Origin: Flavobacterium pectinovorum
GTDB taxonomy: Bacteria; Bacteroidota; Bacteroidia; Flavobacteriales; Flavobacteriaceae
NCBI RefSeq assembly: GCF_900142715.1
Contig: NZ_FRBX01000009.1
Span: 1 to 64,000 of the forward strand
Length of the DNA: 64,000 nucleotides
Direction of reading: 5' to 3'
Below the pieces are notes generated by a model. It saw only the letters and a program-made list of their open reading frames with translations, did no database searches and was not told the DNA's origin. A program made the translations under genes and the position numbers. Within the stretch, counting starts at the first letter, position 1, and every line of letters begins with the position of its first letter. This document shows, in pieces, positions 17,248 through 25,009 of the stretch.

Positions 17248-17973
17248 ATGAAATCAATCATTTTAAGAGAAATAAAATCTTTTTTTGGCTCTCCTATTGG
17301 CTATTTGGTTATTGCTATATTCTTAATTAGCAATGGACTATTTTTATGGGTTTTTGAAGGAGATTACAATATACTGAATACCGGCTATGCAGATCTGACT
17401 CCGTTTTTTACTTTAACGCCGTGGATTTTAATTTTCCTGATTCCGGCCGTAACGATGAGAAGTTTCTCTGACGAAAAAAAACAAGGAACTCTTGAATTAC
17501 TTTTAACCAAACCATTGTCAATTTGGGAAATCGTAAACGGAAAATTTTTAGGTTCATTATTTCTGATTGTTTTGGCGATTATTCCAACGTTTATTTATGT
17601 CAAGGTAATTTCGAATTTGGGTTCTCCCGAAGGAAATATTGACATGGGCAGTACAATTGGTTCTTATTTCGGATTGTTGTTTTTAATAGCTGCTTATTCT
17701 GCTATCGGAATTTTCACTTCTACCCTATCCGAAAATCAAATAGTTGCTTTTATCATTGCCGTTTTTTTATGTTTTCTTTTTTATTTTGGTTTTGAAGGTT
17801 TAGCAACATTAATTCCTGGTTTCAGCAATATTATTGTCGCTTTTGGTATGCAGGATCATTTTAAAAGTATGAGCCGGGGCGTTATTGATACACGAGATGT
17901 TATTTATTTTTTAAGCATCACAGTATTATTTTTGTCTTTTACTGTTTATCAATTAAAATCATTTAAAGCCTAA
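17248..17973 (+). CDS. gldF: Gliding motility ABC transporter permease
   Basis: A 241-residue inner-membrane protein with about six membrane segments, beginning with the conserved IILREIKSFFGSPIGYLVIA. It includes the SDEKKQGTLELLLTKPLS motif typical of ABC-2 type permeases. In Flavobacterium, GldF and GldG form the membrane part of the GldAFG ABC transporter linked to gliding motility. gldG starts within the gldF stop codon (TAATG), so the two are translationally coupled. The ATPase gene gldA is not in the window, which is usual because it lies elsewhere. Confidence 0.93.
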   Translation: MKSIILREIKSFFGSPIGYLVIAIFLISNGLFLWVFEGDYNILNTGYADLTPFFTLTPWILIFLIPAVTMRSFSDEKKQGTLELLLTKPLSIWEIVNGKFLGSLFLIVLAIIPTFIYVKVISNLGSPEGNIDMGSTIGSYFGLLFLIAAYSAIGIFTSTLSENQIVAFIIAVFLCFLFYFGFEGLATLIPGFSNIIVAFGMQDHFKSMSRGVIDTRDVIYFLSITVLFLSFTVYQLKSFKA

Positions 17974-19658
17974 TGAAAGCATCCAATCAACAAAATATCA
18001 AAGCATTAGGTATTACAGTTTTCGTTCTAATCGTTTTAAATGTATTAGGAAGTTTATTTTTCCACCGATTTGATTTGACAAAAGACAAACGATATACTTT
18101 ATCTGAAACCTCTTTACAAATTGTAAAACAGGTTAAAAATCCGCTATCAATCAAGATTTATATGCAGGGCGATTTACCTGCAGATTTTAGACGACTACAG
18201 CAGGAAACTAAACAGTTACTAGAAGAATTTCAGGCTTATAACGCTAATATTGTTTTCGAATTTGTAAATCCTATGGAAAACGAAGACGAAAGCATGGAAG
18301 TCGTAAAATCACTTTACCAAAAAGGATTAACGCCAATAAATATTACTGTTGACGATAAAGGTAAACAATCTCAGGCAATGGTATTCCCTTGGGCAATAGC
18401 CGTTTATGACAATAAAGAAGTTAATATTCCATTACTAAAAAACATAATGGGTGCTTCGACAACACAAAAAGTAATTGGATCAATTCAGCATTTAGAATAT
18501 TCGATTGCAGATGCTATTAATAAAATAACAAAAGCCAAACAAAAGAAAGTTGCCATTATAAAAGGAAACGGTGAAATAAACGAAATTCATATTTGGAACC
18601 TATTAGAAAAAGTTAGAGAAAGTTATTACATCGGACCTTTTACATTAGATTCTGTTGCCAAAAACCCTAACGGAACTTTAAAAGAACTAAAAAAATATGA
18701 TTTAGCCATTATCTCAAAACCAACCGAAAGTTTCTCTGATGAAGAAAAACAGGTTTTAGATCAATTCATTATGAACGGCGGGAAAACTTTATGGTTAATT
18801 GATCAGGTTGCGGCCGATATGGACAGTCTTTACAATCAATCCGGTGCAACTCTGGCTTACCCAAGAGATTTGAATTTGAACGATATGTTCTTTAAATACG
18901 GCTTTAGAATTAATCCTGATTTGGTAAAAGACGAACAAGGAAGTCCAATAAAACTAGCCACTGGAGAACAAGGAAGCGCAACTCAATATCAGGATTTTGT
19001 ATGGAAATTTGCTCCGCAGGTATATCCTACAAGCAAACATCCAATTGTAAAAAACCTGGGCGGAATTAAATTTGATTTTGCAAATCCAATAGATACTTTA
19101 AAAAACGGAATCAAAAAAACAGTTTTACTGCAATCGTCTCAATACTCAAAAGTTATCGGAACTCCGGCAGAAATTAATTTGAATATTGTAACCGAAAAAA
19201 CGTCTCCGGAAGAATATTTAAACAAAGGAAACTTACCTCTTTCGGTTCTGTTAGAAGGAAATTTCCATTCTGCTTTTGAGAATCGTGTTTTACCCTTTAA
19301 GGAAAATGATTTTATAGCAAAAGGGAAACCCAATAAAATGATTGTAATTGCTGATGGCGATTTAGCCCGAAATCAATTGGACAAAAACAGGGAGCCGGTT
19401 GAATTAGGTTACGATCAACGTACAGGAAACCTGTATGACAACAAAGATTTTATCATGAATTGTATCAATTATTTGCTGGATGACACTGGACTTATTAACA
19501 TTAGAAGCAAGGATGTTGAACTGCCTTTATTGGACAAAGAAAAAGTTTACGAAAATTACAGCATAACACAATTCATAACTATCGGACTTCCAATTGCAAT
19601 TTTATTGATATTCGGGCTTATATTTACTTACATCCGAAAAAGAAAATACAGCAAATAG
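17973..19658 (+). CDS. gldG: Gliding motility ABC transporter substrate-binding component
   Basis: A 561-residue protein with an N-terminal membrane anchor (about 12-32, GITVFVLIVLNVLGSLFF), a large extracytoplasmic domain and a C-terminal membrane segment (about 535-555). RFDLTKDKRYTLSE following the first anchor is the hallmark of the GldG/ABC_transp_aux group. It starts one base inside the gldF stop codon. With GldF it would form the transporter associated with gliding. No truncation or oddity is visible. Confidence 0.94.
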   Translation: MKASNQQNIKALGITVFVLIVLNVLGSLFFHRFDLTKDKRYTLSETSLQIVKQVKNPLSIKIYMQGDLPADFRRLQQETKQLLEEFQAYNANIVFEFVNPMENEDESMEVVKSLYQKGLTPINITVDDKGKQSQAMVFPWAIAVYDNKEVNIPLLKNIMGASTTQKVIGSIQHLEYSIADAINKITKAKQKKVAIIKGNGEINEIHIWNLLEKVRESYYIGPFTLDSVAKNPNGTLKELKKYDLAIISKPTESFSDEEKQVLDQFIMNGGKTLWLIDQVAADMDSLYNQSGATLAYPRDLNLNDMFFKYGFRINPDLVKDEQGSPIKLATGEQGSATQYQDFVWKFAPQVYPTSKHPIVKNLGGIKFDFANPIDTLKNGIKKTVLLQSSQYSKVIGTPAEINLNIVTEKTSPEEYLNKGNLPLSVLLEGNFHSAFENRVLPFKENDFIAKGKPNKMIVIADGDLARNQLDKNREPVELGYDQRTGNLYDNKDFIMNCINYLLDDTGLINIRSKDVELPLLDKEKVYENYSITQFITIGLPIAILLIFGLIFTYIRKRKYSK

Positions 19659-19673
19659 ATGTTAATAAAAAAA

Positions 19674-19705
19674 TTGCGAAACTAAGATTGTTTACGATAT
19701 ATTTG
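19674..19705 (+). promoter_or_regulatory. Promoter of dnaN
   Basis: TTG at 19674-19676 and TATATTTG at 19698-19705 (full TAnnTTTG match) are separated by 21 bases, within the 17-23 range for the Bacteroidota housekeeping promoter. The predicted start of transcription is about 55 bases before the dnaN ATG. Confidence 0.65.
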
Positions 19706-19765
19706 TAAAACCTATCTTAGTTGAAGAAAAACTAAAGAAAAGAGCAAAAAAATAAAACAAAAGAC

Positions 19766-20884
19766 ATGAAATTTATAGTATCGAGTTCGTACTTATTAAA
19801 ACAATTACAAGTTTTAGGTAGTGTAATTAACAGTAACAATACGTTGCCTATTTTAGATAACTTTTTATTTGAACTAGACAATGATGCGTTGACAGTTTCA
19901 GCTTCAGATCTTGAAACTACAATGTCTGCTACATTATCTATCGATTCTAAAAGTAAAGGAAGCGTTGCTGTACCTGCCAAACTTTTGCTTGAAATTTTAA
20001 AAACGTTCCCGGAACAACCTTTAACTTTTACAGTTGAAGACAATAATACAGTTGAAATTAGTTCAAACTCAGGAAAATATGCATTGGCATACGCAGCCGG
20101 AGAAGAGTTTCCAAAAGCTGTAAATCTTGAAGATCCATCTGTAACACTTGTTCCTGCTGATGTTTTGGCAACTGCAGTAAGCAAGACTATTTTTGCTGCC
20201 GGAAATGATGATTTACGTCCGGTGATGTCTGGAGTTTTCTTCCAGTTCTCACCAGAAGGTTTGACTTTTGTAGCAACAGATGCTCATAAATTAGTTAAAT
20301 ATGCACGTACAGATGTAAAAGCATCTCAGGTTGCAGATTTTATTATGCCTAAAAAACCTTTGAATATTTTAAAAAGTATTTTAGGATCTTCTGACGCTGA
20401 AGTAAAAATTGAATACAACGACTCAAATGCGACTTTCTCATTTGACAATTATATTTTAATGTGTCGTTTAATTGATGGAAAATACCCAAATTATGAGGCG
20501 GTAATTCCTAAAGAAAATCCAAATAAATTAATGATCGACCGTTCTTTATTTTTAAGTTCTGTTCGTCGTGTTGCGATTTTCTCAAACAAAACAACACACC
20601 AAATTCGTTTAAAAATTGCCGGAGCGGAACTTAATGTTTCTGCAGAAGATATAGATTACTCTAACAAAGCCGAAGAAAGATTGACTTGTGATTATCAGGG
20701 AGACGACCTTCAAATTGGTTTCAATTCACGTTTTTTAACTGAAATGTTAACCAACTTGCAATCAGACATGATTATGTTAGAGATGTCATTGCCTAACAGA
20801 GCTGGGATTTTAACTCCAGTTGATGGCTTAGAAGAAGGAGAAACCGTTACCATGTTGGTAATGCCTGTAATGTTAAATAGTTAA
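19766..20884 (+). CDS. dnaN: DNA polymerase III beta sliding clamp
   Basis: A 372-residue protein of normal clamp length with three repeated domains. The start MKFIVSSSYLLKQLQVLGSV, the NTLPILDNFLFEL block (about 29-41), ATDAHKLVKY in the middle domain and the C-terminal NRAGILTPV with a final MLVMPVMLN all match bacterial DnaN. It acts as the ring that tethers DNA polymerase III to DNA. It is not beside dnaA here, which is common in this phylum. It has its own promoter and terminator. Confidence 0.98.
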   Translation: MKFIVSSSYLLKQLQVLGSVINSNNTLPILDNFLFELDNDALTVSASDLETTMSATLSIDSKSKGSVAVPAKLLLEILKTFPEQPLTFTVEDNNTVEISSNSGKYALAYAAGEEFPKAVNLEDPSVTLVPADVLATAVSKTIFAAGNDDLRPVMSGVFFQFSPEGLTFVATDAHKLVKYARTDVKASQVADFIMPKKPLNILKSILGSSDAEVKIEYNDSNATFSFDNYILMCRLIDGKYPNYEAVIPKENPNKLMIDRSLFLSSVRRVAIFSNKTTHQIRLKIAGAELNVSAEDIDYSNKAEERLTCDYQGDDLQIGFNSRFLTEMLTNLQSDMIMLEMSLPNRAGILTPVDGLEEGETVTMLVMPVMLNS

Positions 20885-20988
20885 CATCAAAACTTCTTTT
20901 TGTTACAGGGATTTTTTTTAGTTTCAAATTAAAGACATATCATTGTAAAAAAAAACATCGCTATTAACCAACCATTTTTTATACCTAG

Positions 20989-21030
20989 AAACCGCAATTT
21001 TTTCAAAAGAGTTGCGGTTTTTTATTTTTT
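20989..21030 (+). terminator. Terminator of dnaN
   Basis: AAACCGCAA (20989-20997) pairs with TTGCGGTTT (21012-21020) and is followed by a long T tract. It lies about 105 bases after the dnaN stop codon. Confidence 0.8.
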
Positions 21031-21039
21031 GTTTTTTTT

Positions 21040-21257
21040 GTTTCAGGTTTCAAGTTGAAATATGATAAGATGTTTCACAGATTTTTACCGCAAAGACGCA
21101 AAGTTTTTCGCAAAGTTCGCAAAGCTCAATAACCCAAAGCTTTGCGAACTTTGTGTTTTTAGACAACGTATATATAAAAACTTTTGCGCCTTTGCGGTAA
21201 AATGACAAGTTGCTCTACTCCCATTTCAACCTGAAACCTGAAACCTGAAACCTGAAA
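21040..21257. repeat. Three-layer nested inverted repeat with heptad tail
   Basis: Outer arms: 21040-21061 (GTTTCAGGTTTCAAGTTG...) with 21223-21244. Middle arms: 21082-21108 (TTTTTACCGCAAAGACGC...) with 21176-21203. Inner arms: 21109-21125 (CGCAAAGTTCGCAAAGC) with 21137-21154. The right outer arm continues as four exact CCTGAAA heptads (21230-21257). With the dnaN terminator it fills the 419-base gap between dnaN and the DsbA-like gene. Word content is shared with 9741-9877 and 17065-17244. Confidence 0.8.
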
Positions 21258-21303
21258 CAAACAAACAAAAACCTGAAACAAATTTTTCCTTAACTTTGTA
21301 TTT

Positions 21304-21933
21304 ATGAAAATAGAAATTTGGTCGGACATCATGTGTCCGTTTTGTTATATCGGAAAAAGACAACTGGAAACAGCTTTAGCTGAATTTCCAAATGGAGAAT
21401 TTGAAATTGAGTGGAAAAGTTTTCAACTTGACCCAACTGTTACACCACAATCAGGAAAAGACGTTTACACGTTTCTAGCTGAAAGAAAAGGCATCTCTGT
21501 TGAGCAATCAATAGAAATGCACAAAGGTGTTGTAGAACGAGCAAAAAGCGTTGGTTTGGATTATCATTTTGATAAGGCAATTATTTCCAATTCACTTACT
21601 GCACATCGTATTATACATTTGGCAAAAACCAAAAAATTAGGCGATGAAATGGAAGAGATTTTTTTTAAAGCTTATTTTACTGATGGAAAAGATCTAAATG
21701 ATGCGCAGACATTAGTTGAATTAGGCTCCAAAGCCGGTTTAGATTCAAAAGAAGTACAAGAAATTATAGAAAATGAAAACCTTTATCTAAACGACGTAAA
21801 AAGCGATATTAGAGAAGCTCAGGAAATTGGTGTTCAAGGAGTTCCGTTTTTTGTTTTTGACAGAAAATATGCTGTTTCCGGAGCACAGCCTGTTGAAGCT
21901 TTTGTAAATACTATCAGAGAAGTACAGAAATAA
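21304..21933 (+). CDS. DsbA-family oxidoreductase (FrnE-like)
   Basis: A 209-residue thioredoxin-fold protein without a signal peptide, so it is cytoplasmic. The active site is C11-P-F-C14 in SDIMCPFCYIGKRQLE, with a helical insert and a cis-proline region VQGVPFFVFD near 178-187. This is the pattern of the FrnE/2-hydroxychromene-2-carboxylate isomerase-like subgroup of DsbA proteins, linked to thiol-disulfide exchange or isomerisation. It is convergent with the LacI gene, and a shared terminator lies between them. Confidence 0.88.
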   Translation: MKIEIWSDIMCPFCYIGKRQLETALAEFPNGEFEIEWKSFQLDPTVTPQSGKDVYTFLAERKGISVEQSIEMHKGVVERAKSVGLDYHFDKAIISNSLTAHRIIHLAKTKKLGDEMEEIFFKAYFTDGKDLNDAQTLVELGSKAGLDSKEVQEIIENENLYLNDVKSDIREAQEIGVQGVPFFVFDRKYAVSGAQPVEAFVNTIREVQK

Positions 21934-21940
21934 TTTTGAT

Positions 21941-21985
21941 TTTAGATTAACAATTCATTTTATCAAAACGGATTGTTAATCTAAA
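21941..21985. terminator. Bidirectional terminator between DsbA-like and LacI genes
   Basis: A 14-bp perfect stem (21941-21954 with 21972-21985, TTTAGATTAACAAT) with T-rich flanks lies in the 54-base space between two convergent stop codons. Confidence 0.75.
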
Positions 21986-21987
21986 TT

Positions 21988-23016
21988 TTATTTTTTCGCA
22001 GGAAAATAATTCTCTTTTAAAATAATCTCCAACGGAATATAATTGGTATTTTCTACCGTTTCCTGTAAAACCAATTTTTTATACAAATAATTAACTCCCA
22101 TATAACCCTGTTCTTCAGGTCTTTGATTGATTAAAAAATCAATTATTCCTTTATTCAGGTATTCTATGTTTTCTTTCAATAAATCGTAACCAATTATACG
22201 AACGCCCTTTATATTGTTTTGTTCTAAAAAACGGGCAACAATATAAGCTCTGGAATTAGGCACAAAAACACTGTTTATTCCCGAAAATATTTCCAACGAT
22301 AATTGATCAATTCCGGTATCTTTAATAGTAACTTCTGAGAATTTAAAATTTGTAAGTTCGGTATGATCTTTAAAAAAAGAATAAAAACCATCAATACGCT
22401 GTAAATAAACAGATGTACTTTCTATTTCTCTGGTGATTTTAAAAATCAGAACCTGCCTTTCGTTATTTACGGCAAAACTAATCAGTCTTCCTGCCAGATA
22501 ACCACTCTGAAAAGCATCCTGCCCTACATAAACATGTTCTTCATTATTTGAAATATTAGAATCGATCATAACAACCGGAATATTTTTCTTTTCATATTCG
22601 TTTAAAAACCGAACGGATTCTTCATAAAAAATTGGAGCAAACAATAATCCATTACAATCAAAGTCTAATACTTTTTCAACGGTTTTTTTGAATGAAACTT
22701 CGTTAAAATCATAGAAAAAATAATCAAGTACAACACCAAATTTCCCAAATTCAATAGCTGCTTTTTCTATTCCGCTAATCTGGCTTTTCCAATATTCTAT
22801 ATTTTCATATTTAGGTAAAAAAACGGCAAAGCGAAACTTCTTATTTAATGCCAGATTACTCGCCAAAATATTGCGTTTATAGCCATATTGTTCAATTATA
22901 GCATTTACTTTATCTACATTATCCTGAGTAACCTGTCCGCGATTATGAATTATCCGGTCAACAGTTCCTGGTGAAACATTAGCTAATTCTGCTATTTTTT
23001 TGATTGTTATGATAAT
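21988..23016 (-). CDS. LacI-family transcriptional repressor lacking a standard start codon
   Basis: The reading frame encodes an intact regulator of about 342 residues. The N-terminal LacI helix-turn-helix reads TIKKIAELANVSPGTVDRI and the hinge-helix region ends GYKRNILASNLALNKK. A periplasmic-binding-protein-like sensor domain follows (FAVFLPKYENIEYWKSQISG onward). An in-frame TAA lies at 23020-23022, and between it and the DNA-binding domain only ATC, ATT, ATC and ATA codons occur. The first TTG (22866) would remove the whole DNA-binding domain. I place the start at the ATT at 23016; 23019, 23013 and 23010 are alternatives. It is divergent from the uronate genes and most likely represses them. 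Confidence 0.8.
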   Translation of the reverse strand: MIITIKKIAELANVSPGTVDRIIHNRGQVTQDNVDKVNAIIEQYGYKRNILASNLALNKKFRFAVFLPKYENIEYWKSQISGIEKAAIEFGKFGVVLDYFFYDFNEVSFKKTVEKVLDFDCNGLLFAPIFYEESVRFLNEYEKKNIPVVMIDSNISNNEEHVYVGQDAFQSGYLAGRLISFAVNNERQVLIFKITREIESTSVYLQRIDGFYSFFKDHTELTNFKFSEVTIKDTGIDQLSLEIFSGINSVFVPNSRAYIVARFLEQNNIKGVRIIGYDLLKENIEYLNKGIIDFLINQRPEEQGYMGVNYLYKKLVLQETVENTNYIPLEIILKENYFPAKK

Positions 23017-23082
23017 GATTTATTTTTTAAGTTAAAAGGGGATTTTTAAGTCTGTAAAATTAATTTTTTTTGGATATGATGA

Positions 23083-23113
23083 GTTGTTTTAGAAAACTTT
23101 TTATATACATTTG
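23083..23113 (+). promoter_or_regulatory. Promoter of the uronate catabolic genes
   Basis: GTTG (23083-23086), a 19-base spacer and TACATTTG (23106-23113) match the Bacteroidota consensus TTTG-N19-TAnnTTTG almost perfectly. The predicted transcription start is about 23119-23121, immediately before or within the palindrome at 23121. Confidence 0.75.
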
Positions 23114-23120
23114 TAAAGCT

Positions 23121-23134
23121 CGTGTGCGTACACG
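23121..23134. promoter_or_regulatory. Probable LacI operator
   Basis: CGTGTGCGTACACG has 5-bp arms (CGTGT/ACACG) around a GCGT centre with alternating CG-rich character, unlike the AT-rich surroundings. It lies in the divergent region between the LacI gene and yhcH, over the predicted transcription start of the plus-strand promoter. A bound repressor would block initiation. Confidence 0.65.
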
Positions 23135-23224
23135 TAAAATTACATAATTTACATACAAAATTGTAAATTATTTATCTTTTTTGAAATAATTATACATAAA
23201 AAAATCAAATACAAAATTTAAAAT

Positions 23225-23677
23225 ATGATTATAGACATTTTAAATAATGCGAAGAGATATTCAGGTTTACATCCGAATTTTAAAAAAGCATTTGATTATT
23301 TAAGTCAAAATGATTTGAATAATCTTGAACCTGGTTCGTTTGAAATTGCAGAAGGATTAAAAGTAATTGTAATTTCCGGAGAAGGGACAACCAGAGAAGA
23401 AAGTATAAAAGGGTTTGAATGTCATGACCAAAATATTGACATACAATATTCTATAAATGGCCCTGAAACTTTTGCCTGGAAACCAAGAGAAAAATGTGTG
23501 AATCCAAACGGAGAATATAGTGATGAAAAAGATGTTCGTTTTTTTCACGACAAACCCGATACATTTTTTGAATTGCAGGAAGGACAATTTTGTATTCTGT
23601 TTCCCGAAGATGTTCACGCTGCAATGATTGGTGAAGGGATTATTAAAAAAATAGTTATAAAAGTAAAGATTAAATAA
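23225..23677 (+). CDS. YhcH/YjgK/YiaL family protein
   Basis: A 150-residue cupin-like protein, normal for the family. ECHDQNIDIQYSI (about 66-78) carries conserved His and Asp residues, and FHDKPDTFFELQEGQF and FPEDVHAAMIGEG complete the likely metal-binding barrel. Relatives sit in sialic acid, gluconate and uronate catabolic operons and are thought to act on sugar acid anomers or related intermediates, though the reaction is poorly defined. Here it is the first gene after the LacI-controlled promoter, ahead of the mannonate-type SDR and uxuA, which fits uronate metabolism. Confidence 0.87.
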   Translation: MIIDILNNAKRYSGLHPNFKKAFDYLSQNDLNNLEPGSFEIAEGLKVIVISGEGTTREESIKGFECHDQNIDIQYSINGPETFAWKPREKCVNPNGEYSDEKDVRFFHDKPDTFFELQEGQFCILFPEDVHAAMIGEGIIKKIVIKVKIK

Positions 23678-23830
23678 ATTCCAATTTTTTAAAATTCCAA
23701 ATTCCAAACTAAAAAATAAATTCCAAATTTTAAATAGCAAATTCCAATCTTAAAATTAAATTTTAAAATTTCAAATCCCAATTTTTAAAGCTTGCGATTG
23801 GAATTTGGAATTTAAAAAATTGGAATTTAA
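23675..23830. repeat. Long AATTCC/GGAATT inverted repeat
   Basis: The arm 23675-23707, made of AAATTCCAA-type words, pairs with 23799-23830 (TTGGAATTTGGAATTT...). Further ATTCCAA copies lie inside. It begins on the yhcH stop codon and fills the gap to the SDR gene. Such a hairpin could attenuate or stabilise the transcript between the two genes. Confidence 0.75.
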
Positions 23831-23852
23831 TCAACACAAATAAACTAAATAC

Positions 23853-24665
23853 ATGAATTCAATATTTAACCTTGAAGGAAAAATTGCCCTAATCACCGGT
23901 GGTGCTGGTGTATTGGGAAGCAATTTTGCAAATGTTTTGGCAAAACAAGGCGTAATTGTCGGCATTGTTTCTCAATCGATTGACAAAGCCAATAAAACAG
24001 TAGCAGAAATCGAAAGCATTGGCGGTAAAGCTTTTGCGATACAAGCCAACGTATTAAACAAAGAAGAACTGGAAAAAGCCAAAGATGCTATTGTTGAAAA
24101 ATACGGTCGTCTTGACATTTTGATTAATGCTGCGGGAGGAAATATGCCAGGCGCAACCATTCAGCCCGATCAGGCAATTTATGATATGAAAACTGATGAT
24201 TTACAAAAGGTTATCGATTTGAATATCATCGGAACCATGCTTCCTTCGCAGGTTTTTGCAGAACTTTTTGCGAAACAAAAACAGGGAATTATTATCAATA
24301 TTTCGTCGGCATCGGCACAAAGGCCTTTGACAAGAGTTGTGGGTTATTCGGCTTCGAAAGCGGCGATTGATAATTTCACACAATGGATGTCGGTGGAACT
24401 GGCTTCAAAATATGGTGAAGGAATTCGTGTAAATGCTATTTCACCGGGATTTTTTATAGGTGAACAAAACAGGGCTTTATTATTGACTCCGGAAGGAAAA
24501 TTAACTCCAAGAGGAGAAAAAATCATTGAACATACACCAATGGGAAGATTTGGAACTCCGGAAGATATTGACGGTGCTCTTTTATTTTTATGCAGCGATA
24601 TGTCAAAATTTGTAACGGGAACGATTATAAAAGTAGATGGTGGATTTGCCGCAACGAGTATTTAA
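23853..24665 (+). CDS. SDR oxidoreductase, probable D-mannonate/fructuronate reductase
   Basis: A 270-residue classical short-chain dehydrogenase. The cofactor motif TGGAGVLG is at 15-22, NAAG at 92-95, a Ser near 152 and Y165xxxK169 complete the active site. The N-terminal FNLEGKIALITGGAGVLG matches the SDR branch that reduces D-fructuronate to D-mannonate (the UxuB role) in Firmicutes and Bacteroidota. The neighbouring uxuA supports that role. The specificity is therefore by context; gluconate 5-dehydrogenase-like activity is the main alternative. Confidence 0.82.
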   Translation: MNSIFNLEGKIALITGGAGVLGSNFANVLAKQGVIVGIVSQSIDKANKTVAEIESIGGKAFAIQANVLNKEELEKAKDAIVEKYGRLDILINAAGGNMPGATIQPDQAIYDMKTDDLQKVIDLNIIGTMLPSQVFAELFAKQKQGIIINISSASAQRPLTRVVGYSASKAAIDNFTQWMSVELASKYGEGIRVNAISPGFFIGEQNRALLLTPEGKLTPRGEKIIEHTPMGRFGTPEDIDGALLFLCSDMSKFVTGTIIKVDGGFAATSI

Positions 24666-25009
24666 AATCTGCTATTCGACTCCTGCAATCCCGAAACTTC
24701 GGGATAAAACCTTGTAGGTATGCAAGACGGCCTGTTTGTCTACAATCTTTGTCATGAGACGCAGATTAAACGGATTTGCTTTGCAAAGACGCGGATTTAA
24801 ACGGATTTTTATTTTAGAGATAAAATAAAACGAAAATGTTTCTTATGAAAACGAGTGCCCTAGCCCCGATAGAAGTGAAAATCCTTTTGTGTAATGAAAT
24901 GGAGCAAAAGATTGTAACGGATAGCGGGAAATAGCTCCTTAAAAAACTATAAATAATTATACCTACAAGATTTCGAAAACCTTGCAGGAACTAATAAAAA
25001 ACATAAAAA
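24666..25009. repeat. Gap with shell repeat and ACGGATT words before uxuA
   Basis: The left shell TCCTGCAATCCCGAAACTTC...CTTGTAGGTAT (24681-24721) has an inner CCCGAA/TTCGGG hairpin. It pairs with the right shell ATACCTACAAG...CCTTGCAGGA (24959-24989). Between the shells lie GACGCAGATTAAACGGATT-type words (24758-24810) and the dispersed 100-base repeat annotated separately. No gene is seen. Confidence 0.7.
24841..24940 (+). repeat. Dispersed ~100-base repeat, copy 1
   Basis: The block runs from TTCTTATGAAAACGA through CCTAGCCCCGATAGAAG and AATCCTTTT to AACGGATAGCGGGA and TAGCTCCT. An inverted copy lies at 46174-46276 with the same order of conserved words and a variable A/T-rich centre. It has no visible coding potential. 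Conserved ends with a variable middle suggest a structured or mobile intergenic element. Confidence 0.75.

Noticed and set aside
21230..21257. Four CCTGAAA heptads considered as a CRISPR-like array
   Set aside because: Units are 7 bases with no spacers, and no cas genes are nearby.
22866..22866. TTG at 22866 as the LacI gene start
   Set aside because: It would delete an otherwise perfect LacI helix-turn-helix, so a non-standard upstream start or a lost start codon is more likely.
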